64,000 nucleotides of DNA from Strigamia acuminata (taxonomy: Eukaryota; Arthropoda; Chilopoda; Geophilomorpha; Linotaeniidae). A model generated the notes under the pieces. It saw nothing but the letters and a program-made list of their open reading frames with translations, did no database searches and was not told where the DNA came from. This document shows, in pieces, positions 42,319 through 51,686 of the stretch. Numbering within the stretch: position 1 is the stretch's first letter; each line of letters starts with the position of its first letter. The position numbers were made by a program, and so were the translations under genes. Location: the NCBI GenBank assembly GCA_949358305.1, contig OX442314.1:33227608-33291607 (forward strand), written 5' to 3'.

Positions 42319-43360
42319 TGTCACGTCGTAGTCGACTTTTTAACAATGGTTTCGGAAATTTAAGAATTTCCAGGGATTGTAATAACCAGAAAATTTAGGT
42401 TCGCAGGCGCTGCAACTCTTAAAACTTTGCCGGGGGTGGTAGCTAGGTTAAGACAGCGTCTATTCGTGAAATCTGTATTTTATGGGTGCAGGATTCAATT
42501 CGGGCGCCGTACAAAATGGCGAACGTTGATACTCGAATTTTAAGACCAAATATCGCTCTTCACTAGGGAAAATGTCGTCATATGCTAGGCGTACTTACGA
42601 AGAGTATGTTTCTTCTCCTGAACACGCGCAAACGTTGGGTGAACGCGCAAACAGGTACCAAACCGCAGACAACGTCGTCGAGCCGTCGATAATGAAATGA
42701 ATACGCAATTGAGACGAGTATGAGTTCAAAATGTCTAGGCTGAGGAGGAAGTCACAGTCGTGGCATAAAATGTATTGACGAATTAAGACCGTCGAATACG
42801 CCTTTTTTCCAGCAATTCGTACGCAAATAATGGGCAAAATAATAAATGTTGTGGTTAGTTAGACTAACATGAGAATTCGGGCTGCATAATGACCGTATGC
42901 GTTGAGACGCAACATAATCGCACTTGGAAACCTTCCAGTTTGAGACAGAAGATGTTGACTAGTCGAAGGCGAAAATTATTCTCTCTGTCAAAAATGTCTT
43001 GACAGAACAAGTCACCTCTGATCACATGTCAAAGGCCAAGTCAATTCCCAATGGGGACTGGGCAGAAAACAGGCGACCAGGGGTGAAATATGCAAATTTA
43101 GAGCGCGATTATATCAACTTATTGCAGAATTCTCATGAATTGTCTGGATGGGGTGATTAAAACCAGGCCGAATTAAAGATAAATATCAAAAATAAGGAAA
43201 ATAATATAAAATAAAATAATAAATTTAGATTTGGGAAAAATAAAATGATTTAAAGAAATTAGAGCAATTTCTCAATAAAATTGGGGAAAATTCAAAGGAA
43301 AGGCGCAAAATGCGCTCAAAATTTTGAAAATTAATACTGTCTAAAGTCAGGACCGTGACC
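42319..43360 (-). repeat. Element 3 5' LTR
   Basis: 1042 bp, with no difference that I could see from 25864-26905 except the last base. Followed by the target duplication ACCT. Confidence 0.92.
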
Positions 43361-43364
43361 ACCT

Positions 43365-43892
43365 TTATTTGCACGTTTTGCGTCAGAATAATAAATTCTA
43401 TTGGCAGATTCATATAAGGTGTTTCGATTAAGGTGGAGCATTCTAGATCTAGGCAACAAAATAAATAAATAAATCAAATAATCAAATATACAAATTTCAG
43501 AGAATAACTCTTTCTCACATTTAATTTTACATCTGATCCTTAAAAATCTTGCTATAATTGACACTACGACATTCAACACATTCGTCACAAACAGATCCAG
43601 CGTTGTTTCGTTTCTCAGGTTGAGGTGCAAGAGGTGTCTCCTGTACTCGTGTTTGATATGCCAGCGGAGAGCTGGAGCGGATTGACCTCATGCATGCACG
43701 TATAAGGTTGAATTTTTTAGAGCGAGCGTTCGCAGCTGCCATGATAGTAAAATTGTAAGGTTCAGTGTGATTGCCTTAACAGAGATTTTAAGAGGAAATA
43801 GGTTTAGTTTTTAATGCTGTTTCAACGAAAGTTATAAAATATAAAATCACTAAACAATCCAAAACAATTTATTAAAAGAAAGAAAATCCCTT
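43365..43892. other. Flank of element 3, unidentified ORF
   Basis: A - strand frame at 43527-43742 starts with ATG and reads MAAANARSKKFNLIRACMRS, later with a CDECVEC motif. It is 71 codons long and unrecognised. It could be a first exon or a gag remnant. The rest of the interval is AT-rich without visible features. Confidence 0.3.
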
Positions 43893-44715
43893 AATCTGTC
43901 ATGTTGTCTCACTTGTCAGGATACTGCAAGTGAACGCTTGACGGAAAATGACTGGACAGACTGTTGGTGCATTTAAAGATTCTTTGTTGTTTTCAAAACA
44001 GAATATAAAAATACCTAACTATAAATGTGTGCGAGGCAATTTCGGTTTTGGACTTGGCGTACATGGCAGTTAAAAACTGTAAATTAGAAGACTGGGTTGA
44101 ACTCAAAACGCACGTGGCTTTAATCCTTGCTAAAACAGTTGCACTGGACATTCCAGCAGAAAGAATTAAACAAAAATCTTTACAAAAAAAATTATATCAA
44201 AATTACAAATGTTATGTTAGGGCAGTTCAGTGATGGGCACTGGACCCTAAACGTACCGTTTGTTTAATTGCCATGCTGCAAAAGTACTGTATGGATATGG
44301 ATTGCATTGTTGCAGTGAGTACACCTATAAATATATGACATTTACAACGTATTTTATATTTCTTCAAGCCGGTCCAAGCCCTGTCTGGGGCATCCAAGCC
44401 CCACTCAATCATACTCATTTTGGTCTTTGGCAAAACTGCTTGTACGAATCAGTCTGCTTGGATTAAATGCGCCGTAGAAAGTGCGTAAGAGAAAATGAAA
44501 TAAATCTTTAAAATATCTTAACAAATCCATTAAATAAAAATGTGTTATTTATGCTATGGAAATTAGGGAAAGGACACAATTCGGAATTTACGGTTTCCCT
44601 GTAATAATTATTTCTTTTCTGCATCCATTGCATTGATTTTGGCTTCATTGTTCGCCTGCGAATTGTCCTTGAGAGTTGAGATCACGGGCGTGTTGGTTCA
44701 ATAATTCATTGATGG
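43893..44715 (+). repeat. Dispersed repeat B, copy 2
   Basis: A diverged copy of 2737-3575. A 68-codon open frame (44027-44233, with VLDLAYMAVKNCKLEDWVEL) is broken by a stop in copy 1. The frame may be left from a protein of the parent element, but I do not recognise it. Confidence 0.6.
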
Positions 44716-44887
44716 CTGTCTGTTTCTTGTTTCGGCCGGAAATTCGTCTCGTTGAACGTCAGCTTCTGCATAAACCGCTACCTAAAAACGAAAAAACAAA
44801 AAAAATCAATCAAAGTGAATTTTTTATTTTTTTATTTTTTACCGTTTCGGCCGGACACCCGTTTTGAACGGCAGCTTCTTCATAAAC

Positions 44888-45113
44888 CAGTGATCTGGTC
44901 AGCGATCACACCTGCCAGTTTTTAGCAAAATCTACCCACATCAATTCTCGCTCGACCCATTGTTATTAACGCCCATATTGGGTTTAGCGCATCCCATCAA
45001 TCGACCATGGGTGCCTGGGATGTGAATGGGAATAAATGTGGGACATTATAAATGCAACCAATCTTATTAAAAAACTCAAAAGTACGGCTTCTCAATACCA
45101 GTATTAATATGTA
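44888..45113 (+). repeat. Dispersed repeat C, copy 2
   Basis: A diverged copy of 4636-4850. Here it runs directly into repeat D, whereas in copy 1 transposase sequence and element 1 come between. Confidence 0.65.
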
Positions 45114-45121
45114 ATTCATGT

Positions 45122-45390
45122 ATGACAGCTGGCAAATTCCTTTTGTGCAGCATAAATGCAACTGGAAGGATTGGATTTCCCATCATTCTAATATTTTTTA
45201 TGACTAGCGTTCAGACATAAAAATCCCCCATTTGAAAAGTTGTGTCATATGTAGCAACTGGTGGTAGGGCTTTGTATTAGACTTCTAAACTGTCTAAGAT
45301 GTAATGTTTCTATGCATTCCAGAATGATCTTGCTTGTTGCTGAAAGCAACGATGCTTCTTCCATACTTGATTGTACATGGAAAAGCACAA
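45122..45390 (-). pseudogene. MULE remnant (repeat D, copy 2)
   Basis: Matches 12783-12990, including the - strand FQMGDFYVSTL-like and VIKNIRMMGNPI readings of the MULE-type transposase. The transposase is cut off after its first part and joined to repeat C, so this copy is an internally deleted derivative of the same family. Confidence 0.5.
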
Positions 45391-46446
45391 ACATATCGTA
45401 TAATTATTAAGTTCCTCGATCAAGCGTAAACGTTCTTTTCTTCGTCCTGGCGAATTAAAACTAATAAATTAATAAACAAAATACATAAAATAAAAAAACA
45501 CTAAATTAATTGACCCAAAAATGGCTGAAAGTCTGAGGGTAAGATGAATCTCCCGACCGTCAGCACCTGGCTTATAATTCAAACACATCTCGGGCATGCG
45601 CCGCATCCAGATTTAACAAACCAAAAAATCATACAACATCAATTATAAATACAAACAGTAAATAAATATGCACAACTTGAGTAACAAAAGGAATCCATTA
45701 AAGGGCAGTGTTTAAATTTGCGATGGCTAGATTTGTGATCGCTAAAAATGCGATCCCAAATTGTAGGACAGGTGTGAGTGGAAGCTTTCAATCTGAATGG
45801 CTACACATGCTGGAGCACACATTGGATATAAATTCATAAGAATGAGATTTATAAACACACAGGATTATCATACGACACTCACGCAGGAAGATTGATTAAC
45901 TGCAAATAAAATAAAGAATTTATTTATATTTTTAAACTTACATAGAAGAATCATTTGCACTGAAGAAAATCCCTGTAGGCTGCCACCTTTGCTGAGGAAA
46001 AACATAAGGAAGGAAGAGCATCTGGTGGTGGGAAAATCACACCATTTACCTTGATTTGGACTGGAGATGCATAGTGCTTTATTATTGCCAGCAGTCATAG
46101 AGCACGTCTGTTCACATGATTTTAGCAACAACAATATAACAATGCTGAAACACTTTTCCCGTGGTAATGAGAAGAGCTCAGCTGAAGCTCAAGAGCTGCC
46201 TTGAAAAATTGTGTAGTGGAGTTGACCATTCAGAGCTGCCACTTCTGGTGAAACTTCAGATCTTTCATGGGCGCTCTCCATTGAAAACAAACATGGCGGT
46301 CTCGTCCCACAATTCTGTCTGGGAGGGATTGTTAAAGAATATTTACACTTCATTGTTGTGAGCAAGAAAGAACTGGGCAGAAAGCAAAAAATGTGTCTAC
46401 TCTCATAAGCTTGGAAAAATTGTAATACTAAGCAAACAGTCTGTGC
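45391..46446. other. Unassigned flank of element 4
   Basis: Mostly AT-rich. On the - strand, 45940-46134 is open (CSMTAGNNKALCISSPNQGK in the middle) and ends at TTCTATGTAAGTTT, which has a good 5' splice donor (GTAAGT near 45940). It could be a host exon, but I do not recognise it. Confidence 0.3.
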
Positions 46447-46600
46447 AGATGTTTCCGCTTCGTGACTATTGTTTGACATACGTGACACTTCAACTCCACG
46501 TTCACGTCCACTGCCCTGTTTGCACAGTCTGCACAAACCAAGTGGTCGCACTTGTATGAGATGTTGTAATGGCTTGTGACTGGTGTGGTTGATGGCCTTT
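46447..46600 (-). CDS. Short Cys-rich (RING-like) ORF fragment
   Basis: The - strand reads YKCDHLVCADCANRAVDVN followed by KCHVCQTIV and a stop after HRLFA. The C-D-H-x2-C-x2-C ... C-x2-C spacing fits the second half of a RING or similar cross-brace zinc finger at a protein's C-terminus. The frame is closed by a stop just before element 4 begins (46611). It may be the last exon of a host gene whose upstream part lies beyond element 4. No family is assigned. Confidence 0.3.
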
Positions 46601-46614
46601 AATCGTTATTAGTG

Positions 46615-48365
46615 TGTGACGATTCTACTTTTGGGCTAATTTATTAGTCCTTTTGAGATAGATAATTCGGTTTATACAAGACGTTGCTAAGTTTAGCAAC
46701 AACCTAACCGAGATAAGCTACGGAAACCTTCACAAACATGAATACGTGATCGAATAGAAATAACTTACAGTTTTAGTGTGACATAACATATTTATTACTA
46801 AATATTGATGGTTAACAAAGATGGGTTCTTGACGCGTGTAAACGGGCGGCATCAACTGGTTGAGGATCCGGGCGAAGCCAGAGGGATACGGCTGACTTGC
46901 GGCATCGTCACAAATATCGCTACGGAGACGTATTTGGTCCGCAGCTCGAATATCTAAATATGCGAAGAGTCCTTCGCATTAATCGGAATATTCGGCAGAA
47001 TATTCCATGTTCCAAATGAATAAAAGTAAAGTGATTAAAGTAATATAACAAATGAATTGTTATATAAATAATAATTGGGCGGGGACCGTCACGACAATTG
47101 AGAGAACGTCGCGGGAGTTGTTGAGACTCCATCCGCCAGCATGCCTTACGACGACAAGATCTCGTGATCAGGCGCCGAGTATTTAATTGTACGCTTTAAT
47201 TCGCTATCGGTGGTACCAACCACCAGGTAAACATTTCTATGGACTTACCGGGTTTAAAAGATATTGCCAATACAGGATTACCAATGCCCGAGTAATTTGT
47301 TTAACACGATATATTTATATATCGTTCACGGGTTACTAACCCGGAGGGTACGATGGGGCGGGGACCGTCACGACGGTCGAGAGAACCATCGCGGGAGGAT
47401 TTGACTCCTCCATCCGCCAGCATGCCTTACGATGACGGGATCAGCGGATCGAGCACCGGGTAAAATATTATTTGGCCACTGCCATTGGATTACCATTATC
47501 CAGGTAGTTGTTTTATCGCAACATCTTTAGATATTACTCACGGGCTACCAACCCGGCGTGTCACCTGTATATTAAGCCTTTACCGACTTTTAACGAGCGG
47601 AAGGACCAATCGTAGAAAGACGGGAACCTGCGTGGGCTGTTTACAACAACCATCCTGCAGCGGACTGTGGCCAGTTAGCTGAGGGACCTACTTTCATTTA
47701 GCAAGGTCGTACTGTATACGACCGTTATATTAAGCCACCGTACGAAGTCCTACTGTCCCGTAGAACAGCTGGCTAACGTTACGGGGCCATTTCATGCGAA
47801 TGCATGTCTATTACCGGAGTTAGCCTTCCCGAAAAGGCCCTACAACAGCAATAACAAACTAGTAATGAATACTAACTGTGGAGAGCTGAGGTGGCCTGAT
47901 GTGTCGATAGAGAATAATGAAATCAAACGATAACAATTCAACTACAGACAATATACAAGTTCAGTTATCAAAAATCAAGCCTTAGGGAAGTGAAAAACTG
48001 ATGCTTATATAGTTCTGTAGAACTACTAGATTGGCGGCAGCCAATCAGCGTACGAATCGGCGGATTCGTGGGTCACTAGTCCGGACCTAATATATGACTA
48101 TGTCCAGATGGGCCCAGTTGGGGTCCGGAAGGGTCCGATTGGTTCCCTTCGACAGGTAAGTAAAGTGGACATTGATTCGATAGAATCAACATCATCAAGT
48201 AATTAATACTTAATTTATATCGAATAAAATAGTTATATTTTATTCACCGTGTCTAAATAATTATTTATCACACTTTTTAGTTTTAACCGAGTTTGAAATA
48301 CGCGCGTTGATTAAACAGCGCCATCTATGGTGAACATTGACAACTATTGATTTGTAATCATCACA
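46615..48365 (-). repeat. Element 4 3' LTR
   Basis: 1751 bp, repeated at 59362-61112. It contains an internal direct repeat: about 80 bp at 47087-47167 recur, diverged, at 47356-47437 (both start GGGGACCGTCACGAC and include CCGCCAGCATGCCTTACGA). A perfect palindromic stem GTTGCTAA/TTAGCAAC lies near 46684-46702. The inner side is next to the polypurine tract at 48366-48376 (ACCGGGGGATG on the - strand). Confidence 0.93.
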
Positions 48366-48376
48366 CATCCCCCGGT

Positions 48377-49112
48377 GACAAACATAGAGTTTACTAACTC
48401 TCGATTGTCATTCTTAATGGATAAGAATGTTCACCTAATTCTATCGAATTAATCCACTTGGTAAGTATTTTATTAATTTAATCACGTTATTTCTTTCAGA
48501 AACTTCGTCACCCGATTAGACTAATCGGCTTCTCTGTACCGCGCAACTCCCGGTTGCTAAGCGACGGAAATGAACTCGTCCGAACATGGATACATGTTCG
48601 AGAAAATACAAATTTCGATAGAAATTTTATTTCTCCGTCAAATAAACTTATTTATAGCTTATTAATCAACAAGATAATCAATAAAAATAAATTTATGCAA
48701 AACTTTATTTATCGAAAATCTAAACTACTAATTTTTATTACGACTGTCATAAAAATTATCGAATTTCAACTTGAAATTCTTTAATACTTCGATCAAAGCA
48801 AAATAAACACAAAATTTCCACAAGTAATTATGAAATTGCAAATAAATCAAACAAACATATATTAATATGATTAGTTCAAAATAACAACCAAATTGAATTC
48901 GGAAAACCAAAACAAATTAAATTGAATCCAATTTTAAATCAAACTATATTCTTATGAATATTTGAATAATTAGTTCAAGATCTTGAAACCAAACAAACAC
49001 AACACTCATGAGAATATTTCTTAATTGCAAAAACACAACAAAACACTTGGAGTATTTTTAGTCATAAAAATCTCCACTCGGAAAAAATAAGCGAATGTTA
49101 ACTTTGTCCCTT
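48377..49112 (-). other. Element 4 3' untranslated region
   Basis: AT-rich. Interval 48505-48620 holds strong inverted repeats (CCGATTAG with CTAATCGG; GGTTGCTAAGCGAC; CGAACATG with CATGTTCG). The same series of motifs, diverged, occurs in the leader at 58395-58500. Confidence 0.6.
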
Positions 49113-50633
49113 TTACTCCTTCTTTTCGACGTCAGTCGAATCTTTTTCTTCCTTTTTCTCGACTTCAGCTGAAGTCAGAAAATCCGATTCTTCAGTCGCC
49201 TCTGTCGAGACGGCAGAAAATACAGCTTCTTCCGGCGCTTCGATTTCATCCGGACTCGGAGGCGGAAACGGCATGTCGTCGAGAAGCTCAGCCACGAAAT
49301 CAACGACTGAAAGCAGCTCCTCGGCGTCCTCGAACTGCGCGTCGTCCGAAGTCTCAGACTTAGACGCTGGAGGGGCGCTAGACACGTCGGTTACGGCCGC
49401 TGGAGGATCCTCCACGGGTTTAGACGACGTTTCAACAGCCTGTTGAAGCTTACGAGCTCGCCCTCGTGCCAAGATGTTGGTTCGTTGAACCTTGGCAATT
49501 TCTCTCGCTCGGTCGAGCGTCAGACAGCCTCGCCCTCGCGACATCGCTCTTGGTCGAACGAATTCCTCTTGCACCTCGCTTCCGGCGCTCTCGATGGCCT
49601 GGACAGTTTCAGTTGAAACTTCGGAGTCCTCGGACGGCGGCGGTGACTGTCGAAGGAGTTCGACTCTTACGCCGGCGTTGGCTTCAGCACGGGTCCAGGT
49701 GAGGAAGCGCGGGTCGATGTAAACCGCTTCGCCGCGACTATTCAAGAAAAGTCGGCACTTTGGGCAGTGAGCCCAACATCGCTTTTCGTTCGGCTTAATG
49801 CCTTTCACCACGTGGGGCTGAACCTCCTTGCGCCACGGCTCCGAACGCGGTCGCGTTTTCCTTCCACGGCAGTTTGGACAACGCATAAGCGAAGAACCTG
49901 CGGATGCACCGCAGCACCACCCACAGCCGACGCAAAATGGGCATATCGTCTCCGTGGCTTGGTCCGTCACGATGTTATCGTGAGGTATTCCGGCTGCCAT
50001 GTCTCGTTCGCACTGCTCCTTGCGCAGGCGGGCTTTCTCATCCTTCTTTTTCGCCTTATTGGCCGCTCGGTACTCGCGGTTGCGAGAAACAGGCTCCGAA
50101 TAACGCAGAGCGCCCGGTGGCGGCTCGTTCCATCCATACTCTGATGCCGAGGATTCAGCACCGGCAGGGAGGTGCACAGCAGACGTTGATTGTCCCGCCA
50201 CAGTCGGTGCGGTCGCATTCGATGTATTGGCAACGGTAGGTGCCACGTTTGCAGTTGGCGGCCGAAATTCTGGCGAATGCGGGGCCAACGGGACGTTGAT
50301 AACGTTCGCAGGCGGAAATGCTACCTGGGCCAACGGGGCCAATTGCGCCGACTCATAAATAGTTGGCTGTGCAGATGTGGATGGGGCCTGCATCAACGCA
50401 TTTAAGTCGAGCGGAAGTCCGTCCGGATGGACGCTCAGCCAATTAAGCGTTGCGAGTTGCAACGGCGTCAGGGCGTACATCGAGGCGGGCGCCGTCGGTA
50501 TCGGTTGGGCCCTCATGTAAGCACGTTCCGCTGAACGGCGTTGCTCGTCACTAGACGAGGTGGACGAGCTGGACGAGCTTTCATGACGGTGTCGTCGATG
50601 ACTCCGTTTTGAGCGGTGTTTACCACTTCCCAT
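49113..50633 (-). CDS. Element 4 accessory ORF3 with CxxC pairs
   Basis: A 506-residue protein of unknown function between pol and the 3' LTR. It has a basic Arg/His/Ser-rich N-terminus (a likely nuclear or RNA-binding tail), an Ala/Pro/Thr-rich region (about 45-180), a basic helix, then a cysteine cluster CPFCVGCGWCCG (about 231-241), RCPNCRGRK (252, 255) and CWAHCPKC (286-293). An acidic C-terminal half ends in Lys/Glu repeats. The CxxCxG pairs resemble those of the ORF3 of element 3, though the proteins otherwise do not align by eye. There is no signal peptide or membrane span. The start is the ATG at 50633. It is preceded directly by TTTGCGTCTGCAG, an excellent 3' splice site, so a spliced mRNA is likely. 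Confidence 0.75.
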   Translation of the reverse strand: MGSGKHRSKRSHRRHRHESSSSSSTSSSDEQRRSAERAYMRAQPIPTAPASMYALTPLQLATLNWLSVHPDGLPLDLNALMQAPSTSAQPTIYESAQLAPLAQVAFPPANVINVPLAPHSPEFRPPTANVAPTVANTSNATAPTVAGQSTSAVHLPAGAESSASEYGWNEPPPGALRYSEPVSRNREYRAANKAKKKDEKARLRKEQCERDMAAGIPHDNIVTDQATETICPFCVGCGWCCGASAGSSLMRCPNCRGRKTRPRSEPWRKEVQPHVVKGIKPNEKRCWAHCPKCRLFLNSRGEAVYIDPRFLTWTRAEANAGVRVELLRQSPPPSEDSEVSTETVQAIESAGSEVQEEFVRPRAMSRGRGCLTLDRAREIAKVQRTNILARGRARKLQQAVETSSKPVEDPPAAVTDVSSAPPASKSETSDDAQFEDAEELLSVVDFVAELLDDMPFPPPSPDEIEAPEEAVFSAVSTEATEESDFLTSAEVEKKEEKDSTDVEKKE

Positions 50634-51686
50634 CTGCAGACGCAAATAAATTATTTTATTAAAAATAATTCCACTCTAAATAATCATTCCTTGAGTCCAA
50701 AGAATTAAAACGTATTGTTCGCAACGAAAAATACACAACTCGAGTTATTTATAACCCCTTACACGTGACACTAATGAGTCACATTCCCCTTGTGTTTATG
50801 ACACGAGAATGGACTCGCCTGACAGCGATTTTCATCGAAAATCGCAACTTGTTGATTTTTCAAGAGAAAAAAATCCTTTTAGTTTCTTTAAACTATTTAA
50901 CCCAAATTCCGAGTATCAAAATATCTATCGTATTAATTGATTAACACTTAGTCTAATAAATATCTCAAATCGAAAATTCACCGCTAAATAATTTATGCAA
51001 GCCTCGACCGCGACTTGATTTAAATAATTAGTGCCCACGTACTTAAACCTAATAAATAATTATTAAATTTAACCCAACTATTCGACTGAATAGCTAAACT
51101 TCCAGAGTGATTTAATGCCGATTCACGCTTATAATACACGTGAATTTTTTAATTTTTATCGGGACGCCGATATTTTCAATTGTTGCGAACAATTTTTTGT
51201 TTCAATTCTTTGGTCAAAGAATATATTTGAAAACTACTTACTGTTGAAGCTTGTTTTCCTTGCTGAAGTTGCTAATTGAATTAGCGTTGAAATCTCGAGT
51301 CGAAAAGTGAAAAGGGACGAAGGGACGAAGTCACTTATATCCACGTGTTTAACGAAGTGTTTGTGTGCAATGAACCCTGGGAATTTTATTCCCTATTAAT
51401 TGTCGGGTTCGAGGTTTAATCACACCTCGTAAGTCTCGTACCTTCGTGATTACGCGAGATTATCACTTTTCAAAGTAATTCTCTGTATTTTGGTTAAAAT
51501 ACAAGTAAATACGACCAAAAAATTAAAATATTCTACCGAATATTTAATTCATCGCAACAAATTCATATTTTTAATATAAATTTCAATAAATATCGTAATA
51601 TCTTGTCCCCCGGTGTTGAGATTATAAATCACTACACCTGTCAGACATGTAAATAATTACAGTCTCCAAGTTTTGAATAAAACTTA
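50634..51686 (-). other. Element 4 pol-ORF3 spacer
   Basis: About 1.05 kb of non-coding AT-rich sequence. Its right-hand end on the transcript holds the ORF3 splice acceptor (AG at 50635-50634). No other feature is recognised. Confidence 0.55.

Larger units (their letters stand above)
25864..43360 (-). mobile_element. Gypsy element 3 (17.5 kb, three-ORF)
   Basis: Ty3/Gypsy element on the - strand with 1042-bp LTRs (25864-26905 and 42319-43360) and target duplication ACCT (25860-25863 and 43361-43364). LTR ends are TGTCACG and CGTGACA; the right copy ends in C where the left has A, and I saw no other difference, so it is young. Order on the - strand: 5' LTR, PBS, gag, pol (-1 frame), ORF3, 3' LTR. 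Two tandem duplications, 1316 bp in pol and 3172 bp over ORF3 plus part of the LTR, inflate it. Without them it would be about 13 kb. Confidence 0.92.

Noticed and set aside
49113-50633. ORF3 of element 4 as an envelope gene
   Set aside because: The position fits env, but there is no signal peptide, no transmembrane segment and no glycoprotein-like cysteine pattern.
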